Position numbers and translations under genes: made by a program. A stretch of DNA of 64,000 nt from Bosea sp. Tri-49 (GTDB lineage: Bacteria > Pseudomonadota > Alphaproteobacteria > Rhizobiales > Beijerinckiaceae), in the NCBI RefSeq assembly GCF_003952665.1, contig NZ_CP017946.1, positions 1,488,001-1,552,000 of the forward strand. Direction: 5' to 3'. Position 1 is the stretch's first letter. Each line of letters opens with the position of its first letter. This document shows, piece after piece, positions 43,590-50,899 of the stretch. The notes beneath the pieces are model-generated. The model was not told where the DNA came from. It was given only the letters and a program-made list of their open reading frames with translations, and did not search any database.

Positions 43590-44560
43590 TGGCTCGCGAC
43601 TACCACAACGAGATCGAGCCTTACGCCGCAGAGTGGATCGAGAACCTGATCGCGGAAGGGCTCCTGCCGCCTGGCGACGTTGACCGGAGAAGCATTGCCG
43701 ATGTCCACCCCGACGACCTCAAGGGTTACACCCGCTGCCACTTCTTCGCCGGACTCGGCGGCTGGCCTCTCGCCTTGCGCATTGCCGGCTGGCCCGACGA
43801 CCGACCTCTTTGGACGGGCTCTTGCCCCTGTCAGCCGTTCAGCGTCGCGGGGTCGCGCAAGGGCTTCGATGACACCCGCCACCTTTGGCCAGAATTCGGG
43901 CGGCTTATCGAGAAGCGACTACCTCCAACAGTGTTTGGAGAACAGGTTGCGGGAGCGGCTGAATGGCTCGCCAGCGTGCGAAGTGATCTGGACGCCATGG
44001 GTTACGCCGTGGGGGCAATCCCGATGGAAGCCGCGAGCGCGGGTGCGGACCATTTCCGAGATCGTTTTTGGTTTGTGGCCGACTATGACCTCCAATGCCC
44101 CAGCAAAGAACGGGCAGAACGAGGCCGGGAATTCAGCGGGCCAGGTTGCGATCAGGAAGATCGTCCTCGCCCTCTACAAGACGGTCGTGTCGTCGGAGGC
44201 CCGGCAAGGCTACCAAGATCGGAGCCGCGGCAAGAAGGGTTCGCAGGAGAGCCTGACGACGCAGATCGTGAACCTCGCTCTGTGGAGCACCCTGCGAGCC
44301 TCGGATGGGGCGAAGGGTGGACCGAACATGAGTTTCGGAGCCGGGGGTTCACCGCCGCCGTCGCAAGTGTCGGCGGCGGCCAATATGTCGAATGCCCCGA
44401 TGGAAGATGGCGCCGGCTCCCTCCACCCCGAGTTCGCTGGCTGGGAACTCGGATTCCCGCCCGAGTGGCTAAGTTGCGCGCCCTCGGAAACGCCATCGAC
44501 CCGAGGCCGGCAGCCCAAGTGATCGGCGCGTTCCTAGACATCGAGAGGGCCGCAGCATGA
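43589..44560 (+). CDS. Phage DNA cytosine-C5 methyltransferase
   Basis: 323 residues from the ATG at 43589. C5-methyltransferase motifs in order: I 'FFAGLGGWPLALRIAGW' (residues 52-68), IV 'GSCPCQPFSVAGSRKGF' with catalytic Cys 81, a phage-type motif VI 'GEQVAG' (117-122), VIII 'FRDRFWFVAD' (156-165), and motif X 'RALGNAIDPRPAAQVIGAF' near 297-315. Residues 166-285 are charged and low in complexity, poorly like a normal target-recognition domain. That stretch coincides with a second long frame (43701-44522) that looks better conserved. It probably modifies cytosine for anti-restriction. Confidence 0.88.
   Translation: MARDYHNEIEPYAAEWIENLIAEGLLPPGDVDRRSIADVHPDDLKGYTRCHFFAGLGGWPLALRIAGWPDDRPLWTGSCPCQPFSVAGSRKGFDDTRHLWPEFGRLIEKRLPPTVFGEQVAGAAEWLASVRSDLDAMGYAVGAIPMEAASAGADHFRDRFWFVADYDLQCPSKERAERGREFSGPGCDQEDRPRPLQDGRVVGGPARLPRSEPRQEGFAGEPDDADREPRSVEHPASLGWGEGWTEHEFRSRGFTAAVASVGGGQYVECPDGRWRRLPPPRVRWLGTRIPARVAKLRALGNAIDPRPAAQVIGAFLDIERAAA
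43701..44522 (+). CDS. Overlapping frame inside the C5 methyltransferase gene, phage-family-like
   Basis: 273 codons in the +1 frame relative to the methyltransferase, wholly inside it. An ATG at 43701 has GGAGA 10 bases upstream. The product has a string of elements I recall from phage-encoded proteins annotated as hypothetical or methylase-associated: 'TTDLFGRALAPVSRSASR' (33-50), 'LQQCLENRLRERLNGSPA' (75-92), 'WTPWVTPWG' (97-105), 'FGLWPT' (123-128), 'LALWSTLRASDGAKGGP' (192-208) and the end 'LHPEFAGWELGFPPEWLSCA' (241-260). High-GC DNA often leaves such frames open by chance, so length is not evidence; the motif resemblance is. It could be a second protein, a frameshift product, or a conserved shadow. 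Confidence 0.45.
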   Translation: MSTPTTSRVTPAATSSPDSAAGLSPCALPAGPTTDLFGRALAPVSRSASRGRARASMTPATFGQNSGGLSRSDYLQQCLENRLRERLNGSPACEVIWTPWVTPWGQSRWKPRARVRTISEIVFGLWPTMTSNAPAKNGQNEAGNSAGQVAIRKIVLALYKTVVSSEARQGYQDRSRGKKGSQESLTTQIVNLALWSTLRASDGAKGGPNMSFGAGGSPPPSQVSAAANMSNAPMEDGAGSLHPEFAGWELGFPPEWLSCAPSETPSTRGRQPK

Positions 44561-45153
44561 CCACGTCCGCCACCCCCACCGAGGCAGAGAAGGTGGTCGC
44601 GGAATGGCGCGAGGCTATGGAAGGCGTGACGCCGGGGCCTTGGCGGCCGAGCCGGTTCGGCTTTCAGGTCGTCTCTGATTATCCGGAACCGGCATGGCAG
44701 TCAGTGGTCGAGCTGACGACCATCGCGCGCTCAGAGCCGAACGCCGAACGGGAGATGCTGACACAGCAGGCAATCGCCAACTGGATCGCCCGCTGCTCCC
44801 CGTCCGGCGTCTCCGGACTGCTCGCCCTGATCGAATCCCAGCGCGCCACCATCGAGAGGGTCGAGCGAGAGAGAGACGAGGCGCGGCGACTTCCTGTGAT
44901 CGCGGACTACATCGAGGCTCAGGAGGCCCGCCGCGCCGCAGAAGCCAAGCTCGCGCAGGCGGTGGAGGCGCTGCAAAAGAGGCCTGGTAGCGAGCGCCTC
45001 GCAAAACTAGTCGAGGAGATGGCCAAGGAAAGTCCTTATTCCCGTTTCCCGCAATCTCGGATCGCGCTCGCTGTAGCCGCCAATTTAGTCAGGCACGGGC
45101 GCGCATTCACAGACGAGGAGAAGAAGCAGAACCTGCGGGATGCCGGCAAATAG
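44557..45153 (+). CDS. Phage early protein, Ead/Ea22-like, unknown function
   Basis: 198 residues, overlapping the methyltransferase stop by 4 bases. The segment 'QQAIANWIARCSPSGVSGLL' resembles the stretch found in Ead/Ea22-type phage proteins, followed by a predicted coiled coil ('ALIESQRATIERVERERDEA', then 'IEAQEARRAAEAKLAQAVEA') and a helical C-terminus. These proteins are often found in early regions near exonuclease or methylase genes; their role is unknown. Confidence 0.65.
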   Translation: MTTSATPTEAEKVVAEWREAMEGVTPGPWRPSRFGFQVVSDYPEPAWQSVVELTTIARSEPNAEREMLTQQAIANWIARCSPSGVSGLLALIESQRATIERVERERDEARRLPVIADYIEAQEARRAAEAKLAQAVEALQKRPGSERLAKLVEEMAKESPYSRFPQSRIALAVAANLVRHGRAFTDEEKKQNLRDAGK

Positions 45154-45197
45154 GACAGGCCGTTCCCCTCTCCGCAGAGAGGCCATAGACTGGCGGC

Positions 45198-45527
45198 ATG
45201 AGCCTGATCCTCTCCCGCACCTACCCTGACGATGAGGACGAGAAGAACCGCGAGTACTTCTGGACGGTGACGAGCGAGGGCGTCTACGTTGGGTCCATTG
45301 TCTACCAGGGCACCATGCCAAAGCCGATGTGGCAATGGTCGGTGACGGTACAGTACCCTTCGCCTGGTGTTGCCAAACATGGCTTGGCGGATTCCCGCGA
45401 GAATGCCGCGAAGGCGTTCCGATCGGCTTGGGATAAGTATCGCCCGGCGATTGGCGATGACAGATGGCTGCAATGGATCAAGCACGTGGAGCTCGTTGAC
45501 GCGCGGGCGAAGGCCAAGCGGTACTGA
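45198..45527 (+). CDS. Small phage protein, unknown function
   Basis: 109 residues, MSLILSRTYPDDEDEKNREY. Aromatic-rich beta-type first half ('WTVTSEGVYVGSIVYQGTMP', 'PMWQWSVTVQYPS') and a helical end 'ENAAKAFRSAWDKYR'. No known motif. Follows the Ea22-like gene by 44 bp on the same strand, so is probably in the same early transcript. No strong ribosome site is visible. Confidence 0.6.
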   Translation: MSLILSRTYPDDEDEKNREYFWTVTSEGVYVGSIVYQGTMPKPMWQWSVTVQYPSPGVAKHGLADSRENAAKAFRSAWDKYRPAIGDDRWLQWIKHVELVDARAKAKRY

Positions 45528-45537
45528 GGCTCAACCA

Positions 45538-45825
45538 GTGCGGACTTTGACGACACGAGACCTCGACAACCATCCGATGGCCTACTCCCACCTCGCCGGT
45601 CGCGAAGTCTCGACCTGGTCGAGCGAATGGGCGCGACAATGCGAGGTCGACACTTTGCTCGCCATGCCGGCAGGTCAGCGGCTTCGCTTCCTCAACGGCT
45701 CGGGCAGGCCAGAGGATGGCCGTGATGGCCGGCCGCTCTCCGCTATTCGCGGTCAGGCTGGTGCGGACGCCTTGAAGGCTGATCTGGAGCGGATGGAGCA
45801 GATCCTGCGCGGGCGGACGAACTGA
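45538..45825 (+). CDS. Small phage protein, unknown function
   Basis: 95 residues from a GTG at 45538 (VRTLTTRDLDNHPMAYSHLA), with GAGG 9 bases upstream; an ATG at 45577 is the alternative. Contains 'STWSSEWARQCEVDTLLAMP' and a basic helical end 'ADLERMEQILRGRTN'. Last rightward gene of the early block; it meets the leftward membrane protein gene 12 bp on. No family recognised. Confidence 0.5.
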   Translation: MRTLTTRDLDNHPMAYSHLAGREVSTWSSEWARQCEVDTLLAMPAGQRLRFLNGSGRPEDGRDGRPLSAIRGQAGADALKADLERMEQILRGRTN

Positions 45826-45837
45826 AGATGATCGGCA

Positions 45838-46836
45838 TCAATGGGCGGCCCGCATCGTTGCCCACAAGCGCGAGCGTCCGGTCGCGGCAGCCGCTACGCA
45901 CGTCGACCAATTCCCAGCGGCCTCAGCGCCTTCCGCCGCGGAGAGATTTGCATCGAGTTCGGACTTAAGCTTGCCTAGTCCGGCATCGATCCCCTGGAAT
46001 TCCCGCAGGAGTGCAAGGCCGGCTCTACAACTCGCAGGGTTGCCCATCAGCACGGCGGGATCAGCAAGCCGCGGCTCACGTTCGACCACAGCAAAGACGC
46101 GCGCAGCGCAAGCGAGATCGAACTCGCCCTGCCCTTCCGGTATGAGATCGAGCGCCGCGGCCGCCAGCGCCTTATTCGTCACGAAGCGCTGATCCGTCTC
46201 GACGAGCGTATTGATCCAAGCGGTATCAGCCCGACACGGATAGGAAAGCGCCAAACGAACGCCGGACGCGGAAAAGACGCGCGGCAGATTCGTCTTCTTC
46301 AGTGCTTCGTCCATATCCGCCTGGGCCATTTCGAGAGGTGACGGACGGCCAGTCACCGCCTGTGCGGTCAGCATCGCCGCCCATACACGCTCCCGTCCGG
46401 TCGCGGCAGCCGCAACGCAGGTTGCCCAATTCCCTGCGGCCTCTGCTCCCTCCGCCACAGCGAGGGTTGCATCGATCTCGGGCTTAAGACTGCCCAGTCC
46501 AGCATCGATCCTTTGGAACTCCCGCAGGAGCACAAGACCAGCCGCGCAGCTCGCCGGGTTGCCTAGTAGTACGGTCGGATCGGCAAGCCGCGGCTCGCGT
46601 TCCGTCACGGCAAAGACGCGCGCTGCACAAGAGAGTTCGAACTCGCCATAGCGTTCCGGGATGAGATCAAGAGCTGCAGCCACCAGCGCCCTGTTCGTCA
46701 CGAAGCGCCGATTCGTCTCAACCAATGTATTAATCCATGCAGAATCAGCGCGGCACGGATAGGACAACGCCAACGACATCCCGGAAGCAGAAAATATCCG
46801 AGGCAGATCAGATCTCTTTAATGCTTCGTCCAAACC
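45838..46836 (-). repeat. Tandem duplication inside the 868-residue membrane protein gene
   Basis: Two DNA copies, 45838-46317 and 46357-46836, repeat with a period of about 519 bases. By eye they are roughly three-quarters identical in DNA, and the products keep the same cysteines ('SYPCRAD', 'CAARVFAV', 'GNPASC', 'NWATCVAAAATGR'). The divergence shows the duplication is not recent. Confidence 0.8.
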
Positions 46837-48444
46837 CACCTGAGCGAATTTGAGAGAAAGCAGATTGCCTGTTGGCAATTCGAACACGCTCTTGCACAAC
46901 AATTTCTTATCGGTAGCCACTGGTCTGTAGTTGGCGAGATCATCGCTGCTGGGCCACGGATCAAGAGTGAACGATACAACCGCGAACTCGGCATTGAACC
47001 CGGCCACATCGGCGAACACAGCCTCCTTGAATATATCGCCCAGCTTGGCGATATACGAAGCGTCGCAGCCGATATTTGTCCGTGACATTGCCCGTAGATA
47101 TGCGACCGCCTGATAGTATTCCCGATCAGTCCAGGCGCTTATGGACGTTATATCTTCGGGAACGTCGATAGTGCGCTTATCAGAATCTTTGAACCGAAAC
47201 GACATGCTCGTGCGGAACAGGCGCAGATCGCCTTCGTTGAACACGTTGATCTTGCCGACGCCGAAACCCAGCGGGGCCGCACCTATCGTCGCCTGGGAGA
47301 GGCGCGACAATGAACTCGAATTGTCGTCGGAACCGGTCACCGGAAGCCGCACGAAGAACGCCAGCGACAGAGCCGCCAACGCCACCAGCAGGCTCGATAC
47401 CATGACTGGCCATGCTCGAGCTTGATCGGCCGTCGGAAGTGACTGGCGAGCAGTGACCCCTCTGACAAGCCATCGAGCAGGGAAGAAGAGCACAAACCAG
47501 AAAACGAGTTCGTACCAACCCAAGAATCTAAGCGGTAGAACGAATGTACTGATCAGAAAAAAGGCGAGCCCCCACCAGATCACGAATGCGCGGACCACCT
47601 TGCCCATGATTAATCCGGGCAGGACCAAAATATACCACGCGAACATGCCATAGATAGAAATGCGGCTCAGCGTCACGACGAGCCACGGACTGGCTTGATA
47701 TAAGCTCCATACTTGCTCGTGCAGCTGCGGATTGGACATAGGCGAGAGCATGACCCAGGCAATGACCATGCCTGAAAGCCAAGCCTCGTCTTGAAGATGC
47801 CACGTGACCGAATAGATGCAGACGCAGTAATACGCAAAAAGCGCAGCAGCTTTTGCAATGACGAGGCGGTCACTGCTTGGATCGCCTGTAATCCGCCATT
47901 GCAATAAGACAGTCCTGGCGAGTAATCCGTGCCGCGCGACGAGTAAGCTATCCGCCGATAGACGCCGGCCAGCCGGCGCGAGCAGGAGCAGGAGCAGGAC
48001 GATCGACATGACCATCGTGCCGAGCGTGGATGCACCGAGGAGGTTATCGACGAGAATATTCGACGTCGCCATGAGCACGAAGACTGCAAGCGGCGTCATA
48101 AATCCGACCAGCACCCACAGCGCCATCAACACCATAGCGCCGGCCAGCGCCATGGTTTCAGCGCTTCCAATAACCCAGCCGCTGAAGAAGATTTCGCCAT
48201 ATCGGATAGTAGCCAGGAGGCCGACCGCGATCCGAGCGAGATCAACTTTCGCAAATTCTGAAGTAAAATCATGCTCTGCGAACGCTCGCCTTTTTCGCAG
48301 AAAGCTCGCTGCAGACGTAAGTACGCGTGATTCGGCAGCTCCGGCAAGGCGCAAGAGCTTTATGAAGCAGACGCCGAAAGTAACCACCGCCAGGAATACT
48401 ATGAGTTCCCGAACGGGATTGCCGTCTGAGAATGCGTAGCTCAA
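45838..48444 (-). CDS. Large membrane protein with duplicated C-terminal domain, phage accessory gene
   Basis: 868 residues from a TTG at 48444 (no ATG or GTG gives a better start). Residues 10-370 hold about ten membrane helices ('MALAGAMVLMALWVLVGFMT', 'VMSIVLLLLLLAPAGRR', 'YELVFWFVLFFPARWLVRG'). The arrangement is loosely like HTTM-type membrane proteins. Residues 375-535 are a soluble region. Two copies of a roughly 155-residue Cys-containing domain follow, at about 537-695 and 710-868 ('FSASGMSLALSYPCRADSAW' and 'FSASGVRLALSYPCRADTAW'). The gene is richer in A+T than its neighbours, convergent with the early genes, and not a known phage structural type. It is a likely lysogeny-expressed cargo gene; superinfection exclusion or defence is a guess. 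Confidence 0.7.
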   Translation of the reverse strand: MSYAFSDGNPVRELIVFLAVVTFGVCFIKLLRLAGAAESRVLTSAASFLRKRRAFAEHDFTSEFAKVDLARIAVGLLATIRYGEIFFSGWVIGSAETMALAGAMVLMALWVLVGFMTPLAVFVLMATSNILVDNLLGASTLGTMVMSIVLLLLLLAPAGRRLSADSLLVARHGLLARTVLLQWRITGDPSSDRLVIAKAAALFAYYCVCIYSVTWHLQDEAWLSGMVIAWVMLSPMSNPQLHEQVWSLYQASPWLVVTLSRISIYGMFAWYILVLPGLIMGKVVRAFVIWWGLAFFLISTFVLPLRFLGWYELVFWFVLFFPARWLVRGVTARQSLPTADQARAWPVMVSSLLVALAALSLAFFVRLPVTGSDDNSSSLSRLSQATIGAAPLGFGVGKINVFNEGDLRLFRTSMSFRFKDSDKRTIDVPEDITSISAWTDREYYQAVAYLRAMSRTNIGCDASYIAKLGDIFKEAVFADVAGFNAEFAVVSFTLDPWPSSDDLANYRPVATDKKLLCKSVFELPTGNLLSLKFAQVGLDEALKRSDLPRIFSASGMSLALSYPCRADSAWINTLVETNRRFVTNRALVAAALDLIPERYGEFELSCAARVFAVTEREPRLADPTVLLGNPASCAAGLVLLREFQRIDAGLGSLKPEIDATLAVAEGAEAAGNWATCVAAAATGRERVWAAMLTAQAVTGRPSPLEMAQADMDEALKKTNLPRVFSASGVRLALSYPCRADTAWINTLVETDQRFVTNKALAAAALDLIPEGQGEFDLACAARVFAVVEREPRLADPAVLMGNPASCRAGLALLREFQGIDAGLGKLKSELDANLSAAEGAEAAGNWSTCVAAAATGRSRLWATMRAAH

Positions 48445-48747
48445 AATCCGGTCATCCCGCTGGCGAAGTTGGTGTCTTCAAAGTGCTAGCTCCAGCAATC
48501 GCCAGGTCAATAGGGATCATCGAATGCCGGCGATCCTACAAACACGAAAACGCCCGGACCGCGCGCGCGACGTCGGGCCAGTCGAGGAACGGAACGCCCA
48601 AAGGGGCAGCCGGTCACGCGGCTAGGCGATCGCCGACAAGTTGGACACAAGCCGGGCATAGGAATCAGAAGGCTACACCGCCACGCGGAACGCTCCTGCG
48701 GCCCGACAGTTGAGCTTCGAACAGTCAGGACAAGTCTGGAGGTCGAC
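48445..48747. other. 303-bp stretch without a clear gene
   Basis: Lies between the TTG start of the large membrane protein and the small gene at 48748. It must hold their promoters, which face away from each other. A short plus-strand frame at 48432-48713 has no ribosome site and unlikely composition. No strong hairpin or repeat was seen. Confidence 0.4.
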
Positions 48748-48915
48748 GTGAGTAAGGAAACAAGCCGCAGCACGAGCGCGCCGAAAGCTGGCTCCCAAAA
48801 GAGCACGTCGCCGAAGAAGCGACCCAAAGAGGCGCCCGTTCAAGACGCCGACGATCGGCGCGTAAAGCAAGGCGATTATTCAGACAAGAACTCCTCGGGG
48901 CGCAAGGTGTCCTGA
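48748..48915 (+). CDS. Small hydrophilic basic protein, 55 residues
   Basis: GTG start (VSKETSRSTSAPKAGSQKST) with a strong TGGAGGTC site 5-6 bases upstream. The product is rich in Ser, Lys and Arg ('SPKKRPKEAPVQ', 'KQGDYSDKNSSGRKVS') and probably disordered. Rightward, divergent from the large membrane protein. Small Lys/Ser-rich proteins of this kind are common in rhizobial genomes with no known role. The good ribosome site is the main support. Confidence 0.5.
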   Translation: MSKETSRSTSAPKAGSQKSTSPKKRPKEAPVQDADDRRVKQGDYSDKNSSGRKVS

Positions 48916-49042
48916 ACCGCCGCCGGTGCAAGACGAGCAAGAGGATCTGAGCGGACTGCCTCTCGCCGATGAGGAACGGGGGGGCTGACCGTCGGCGAGA
49001 GGCGTGGCGCGAGGGACCAACCAGCGCCGAGCATTGAACTGG

Positions 49043-49306
49043 CTAGTCGTCGGCCGGTTCCTCTGGTCCTCCGGTTTTTCTTCGGCCGCGACCTTTGAAG
49101 TCGAGCGAAGCGCGATAGACCTCATCACCGGCCTGATCTTGAACCCGTACCTTGAAGCGAGCTCGCTCGCCGTTCGGAAGAGTTTCCTTCGCCATGTCGA
49201 CCAGCGCACGCTGTGCGTCATCGGTCGCGGCTTGCTCGCTTGGGAAGTCCATTGACTGGCGGGCTGAACCGCCAGGATCCTTTGTCGTCACCCGGTATTT
49301 AGGCAT
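49043..49306 (-). CDS. DUF6894-like small protein
   Basis: 87 residues, MPKYRVTTKDPGGSARQSMD. The pattern 'MDFPSEQAATDDAQRALVDM' followed by beta-type 'FKVRVQDQAGDEVYRASLDF' resembles the DUF6894 family found widely in Hyphomicrobiales. The C-terminus is basic and disordered. GAGGAG stands 7 bases before the ATG, so expression is likely. Function unknown; probably a lysogen-expressed accessory gene. Confidence 0.65.
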   Translation of the reverse strand: MPKYRVTTKDPGGSARQSMDFPSEQAATDDAQRALVDMAKETLPNGERARFKVRVQDQAGDEVYRASLDFKGRGRRKTGGPEEPADD

Positions 49307-49353
49307 AGCGCGGCTCCTCTAGCGAGGAATGCGCCGCATCCAATCAAGTTCCG

Positions 49354-49566
49354 CTATCTCGCCAGGAAACGCTCGATAGCGCGCCGAGCGAGGTCGTCCT
49401 CGTTCACTGCGAGCGTCACCAAGCTGGCCACGATATAGGCCAATCGAGTTCGTTCACGCTCATCACGTTGATCTGGCAGCGTTGTCCTGACCTCTTCCCA
49501 TGCGGCCTTCAGTGCCGCGCCAGCCCAAGCCAGTTTCACTGGATCCGTCAGTGATGAGAATGGCAT
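49354..49566 (-). CDS. Small helical protein of unknown function, intact paralogue
   Basis: 70 residues, MPFSSLTDPVKLAWAGAALK then 'AAWEEVRTTLPDQRDERERT' and 'EDDLARRAIERFLAR'. GGGGGAAAGGG precedes the ATG. Homologous to the frameshifted copy at 49774-50002 (shared MPFSSL.DP, AAW.E, R.RT.LAY.V, DL..RA..RF). The helical, charged nature gives no functional hint. Confidence 0.6.
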   Translation of the reverse strand: MPFSSLTDPVKLAWAGAALKAAWEEVRTTLPDQRDERERTRLAYIVASLVTLAVNEDDLARRAIERFLAR

Positions 49567-49631
49567 CCCTTTCCCCCGAAAAGCCCAAGCTCGGAATCAT
49601 TAGAACTATTCGAACCTTGGGCAAGAGGCAC

Positions 49632-49662
49632 AAAGAGACCCCGCCGGCGCGAGCCGACGGGG
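49632..49662 (-). terminator. Intrinsic-type terminator, minus strand
   Basis: Reading leftward: GCCCCGTCGGC / GCCGGCGGGGT with a short GC-rich loop, then CTCTTTG. It follows the frameshifted paralogue (49774-50002) and precedes the intact one. The T-run is poor. It resembles the hairpins at 50148, 50273 and 51275, which also part short leftward genes. Confidence 0.45.
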
Positions 49663-49773
49663 CGCTGTTTGAATTTCTGCCTCGCCGATGGACCGCTTGG
49701 GGCGGCTGGGGTTGCTGACCAACGGCGAAAGACATGGCGCCGGCAGTCGAAGCGCCAGCGTCAAGCTAGCAGG

Positions 49774-50002
49774 CTACCCGCGGTTCCGCACCTCTTCGGC
49801 GAACCGAGCAACGGCCCTCTGGCCCAAGTCGCTCTCATCGTCGCTATCGCGCAGGTGGTTGGTTACCAGGTAAGCCAACCACGTCCGGTCGCGTTCCGCA
49901 TCGTCGGAACAAAGTCCCCGCTGTTCGATTTCCGCCCAAGCGGCCTCAGAGGCGCAGGGCGCGGGCGAGAACGTCAGGGTCGTGGAGCGATGAAAACGGC
50001 AT
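49774..50002 (-). pseudogene. Frameshifted copy of the 49354 gene
   Basis: Starts MPFSSLHDPDVLARALRL and hits TGA at codon 19. Moving one base forward restores 'EAAWAEIEQRGLCSDDAERD', 'RTWLAYLVTNHLRDSDDESD' and 'LGQRAVARFAEEVRNRG' up to the TAG at 49774. The intact relative at 49354 aligns across both parts, so a 1-base gain or 2-base loss has broken this copy. The second frame has no start codon of its own, and no good ribosome site precedes the ATG at 50002. Confidence 0.6.
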
Positions 50003-50042
50003 CGTTCGGGACCATAGGCGCACTTATCACTGGAAATATGTC

Positions 50043-50144
50043 ATGAGGAGGCTGCCGGGAGAGAGCTGGCTTTACCTCATCGCGCTCGCTGCTGTTGCAC
50101 TTGGTTGTTGCATCATCATGGAAGCGGCGACACTGGGTCGGTAG
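50043..50144 (+). CDS. Possible 33-residue single-span membrane protein
   Basis: ATG at 50043, product MRRLPGESWLYLIALAAVAL then 'GCCIIMEAATLGR'. Basic N-terminus followed by one hydrophobic span, the usual layout of small phage or host membrane peptides. The only ribosome site is a weak GGAAA. It reads against its neighbours. Real coding is uncertain. Confidence 0.35.
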   Translation: MRRLPGESWLYLIALAAVALGCCIIMEAATLGR

Positions 50145-50147
50145 CTC

Positions 50148-50180
50148 AAAAAAAGCCCTCCCAGCGAATGCCAGAAGGGC
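50148..50180 (-). terminator. Intrinsic terminator, minus strand
   Basis: Reading leftward: GCCCTTCTGGC / GCTGGGAGGGC around a short loop, then a run of seven T (complement of 50148-50154). Good strength. It lies about 140 bp past the stop of the 50322 gene, as a second barrier after the hairpin at 50273. Confidence 0.65.
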
Positions 50181-50272
50181 CGAGAGTTGGCTTTCGGAAG
50201 TTGATCAAACGCACGAAGGCGAGGCCGGTTCCAAACGCTCGAGACTGAAGCGAAAAGCGCTCGTAACCTCAG

Positions 50273-50304
50273 AAAAATGGCCCCCGGAGCGAACTCCGGA
50301 GGCC
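50273..50304 (-). terminator. Intrinsic terminator after the stress-type protein gene
   Basis: Reading leftward: GGCCTCCGGAG / CTCCGGGGGCC with a TTCG loop, then ATTTTT. It lies 18 bp past the stop at 50322, as expected for an intrinsic terminator. Confidence 0.7.
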
Positions 50305-50321
50305 TGTAAGCGGAAACTAAG

Positions 50322-50864
50322 TCAGATGCCGGCCTGCCCGCGCAGGTACGGATCGGCCTTTTCGTCGAAGCGCGTCCAGCCCTCCTGGCGATACTGCGCC
50401 ATGCGGGTGTGGCGATCGATCGGGGTCGCGCCATCAAGGATGGCCTCGACTTCGGCCTCCTGCGCTGGTTCGGCGCGAACCGAGACCACCGAACCGCCCC
50501 GCCGGACCGTCTCGGCATAGTAATTTGCCTCGTCCTCGTCGTGGCCCTCCTTGATAAAAGAGCCAACCAAACCGCCAGCCGCGGCGCCAGCGACGGCGCC
50601 GGCTGCAGTAGCGGCCAGCCAACCAGCGGCGACTACGGGTCCCACACCCGGAATGGCGAGCAGGCCGAGACCAGCGAGCAGGCCGGCTGCACCGCCGACG
50701 CCAGCGCCGATTCCGGCGCCCTCGCCGGCGTTGGATTCGTCCGTATCGCCGTTGCGACCCATTAGGCTGACGTTGCTGCTCGAAACCCCGGAGGCCTCAA
50801 GCTGCTCGACCACCGAACGGGCGGTGTCGTAGTCGTCGTAAGAACGGGTGATGGTGCGGGTCAT
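50322..50864 (-). CDS. General-stress-protein-like (17M type) glycine-zipper protein
   Basis: 180 residues, ATG at 50864 with GGAG nearby. N-terminal 'RSYDDYDTARSVVEQLEASG' and 'SSNVSLMGRNGDTDE' resemble the 17M/YflT stress domain. Next comes a Gly/Ala-rich span of about 70 residues ('GAGIGAGVGGAAGLLAGLGL', 'AATAAGAVAGAAAGGLVGSF') that could lie in a membrane. The C-terminal 'GGSVVSVRAEPAQEAEVEAI' unit looks like a second small ferredoxin-like fold. Such genes are common in rhizobial chromosomes; one in a prophage is probably lysogen cargo. Followed by a terminator. Confidence 0.75.
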   Translation of the reverse strand: MTRTITRSYDDYDTARSVVEQLEASGVSSSNVSLMGRNGDTDESNAGEGAGIGAGVGGAAGLLAGLGLLAIPGVGPVVAAGWLAATAAGAVAGAAAGGLVGSFIKEGHDEDEANYYAETVRRGGSVVSVRAEPAQEAEVEAILDGATPIDRHTRMAQYRQEGWTRFDEKADPYLRGQAGI

Positions 50865-50899
50865 GGAGTTCTCCAAAAATCGTGGCGGACAGGGAACGA

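Noticed and set aside
48432..48713. 93-codon rightward frame after the large membrane protein
   Set aside because: No ribosome site, unlikely composition, and it overlaps the promoter region.
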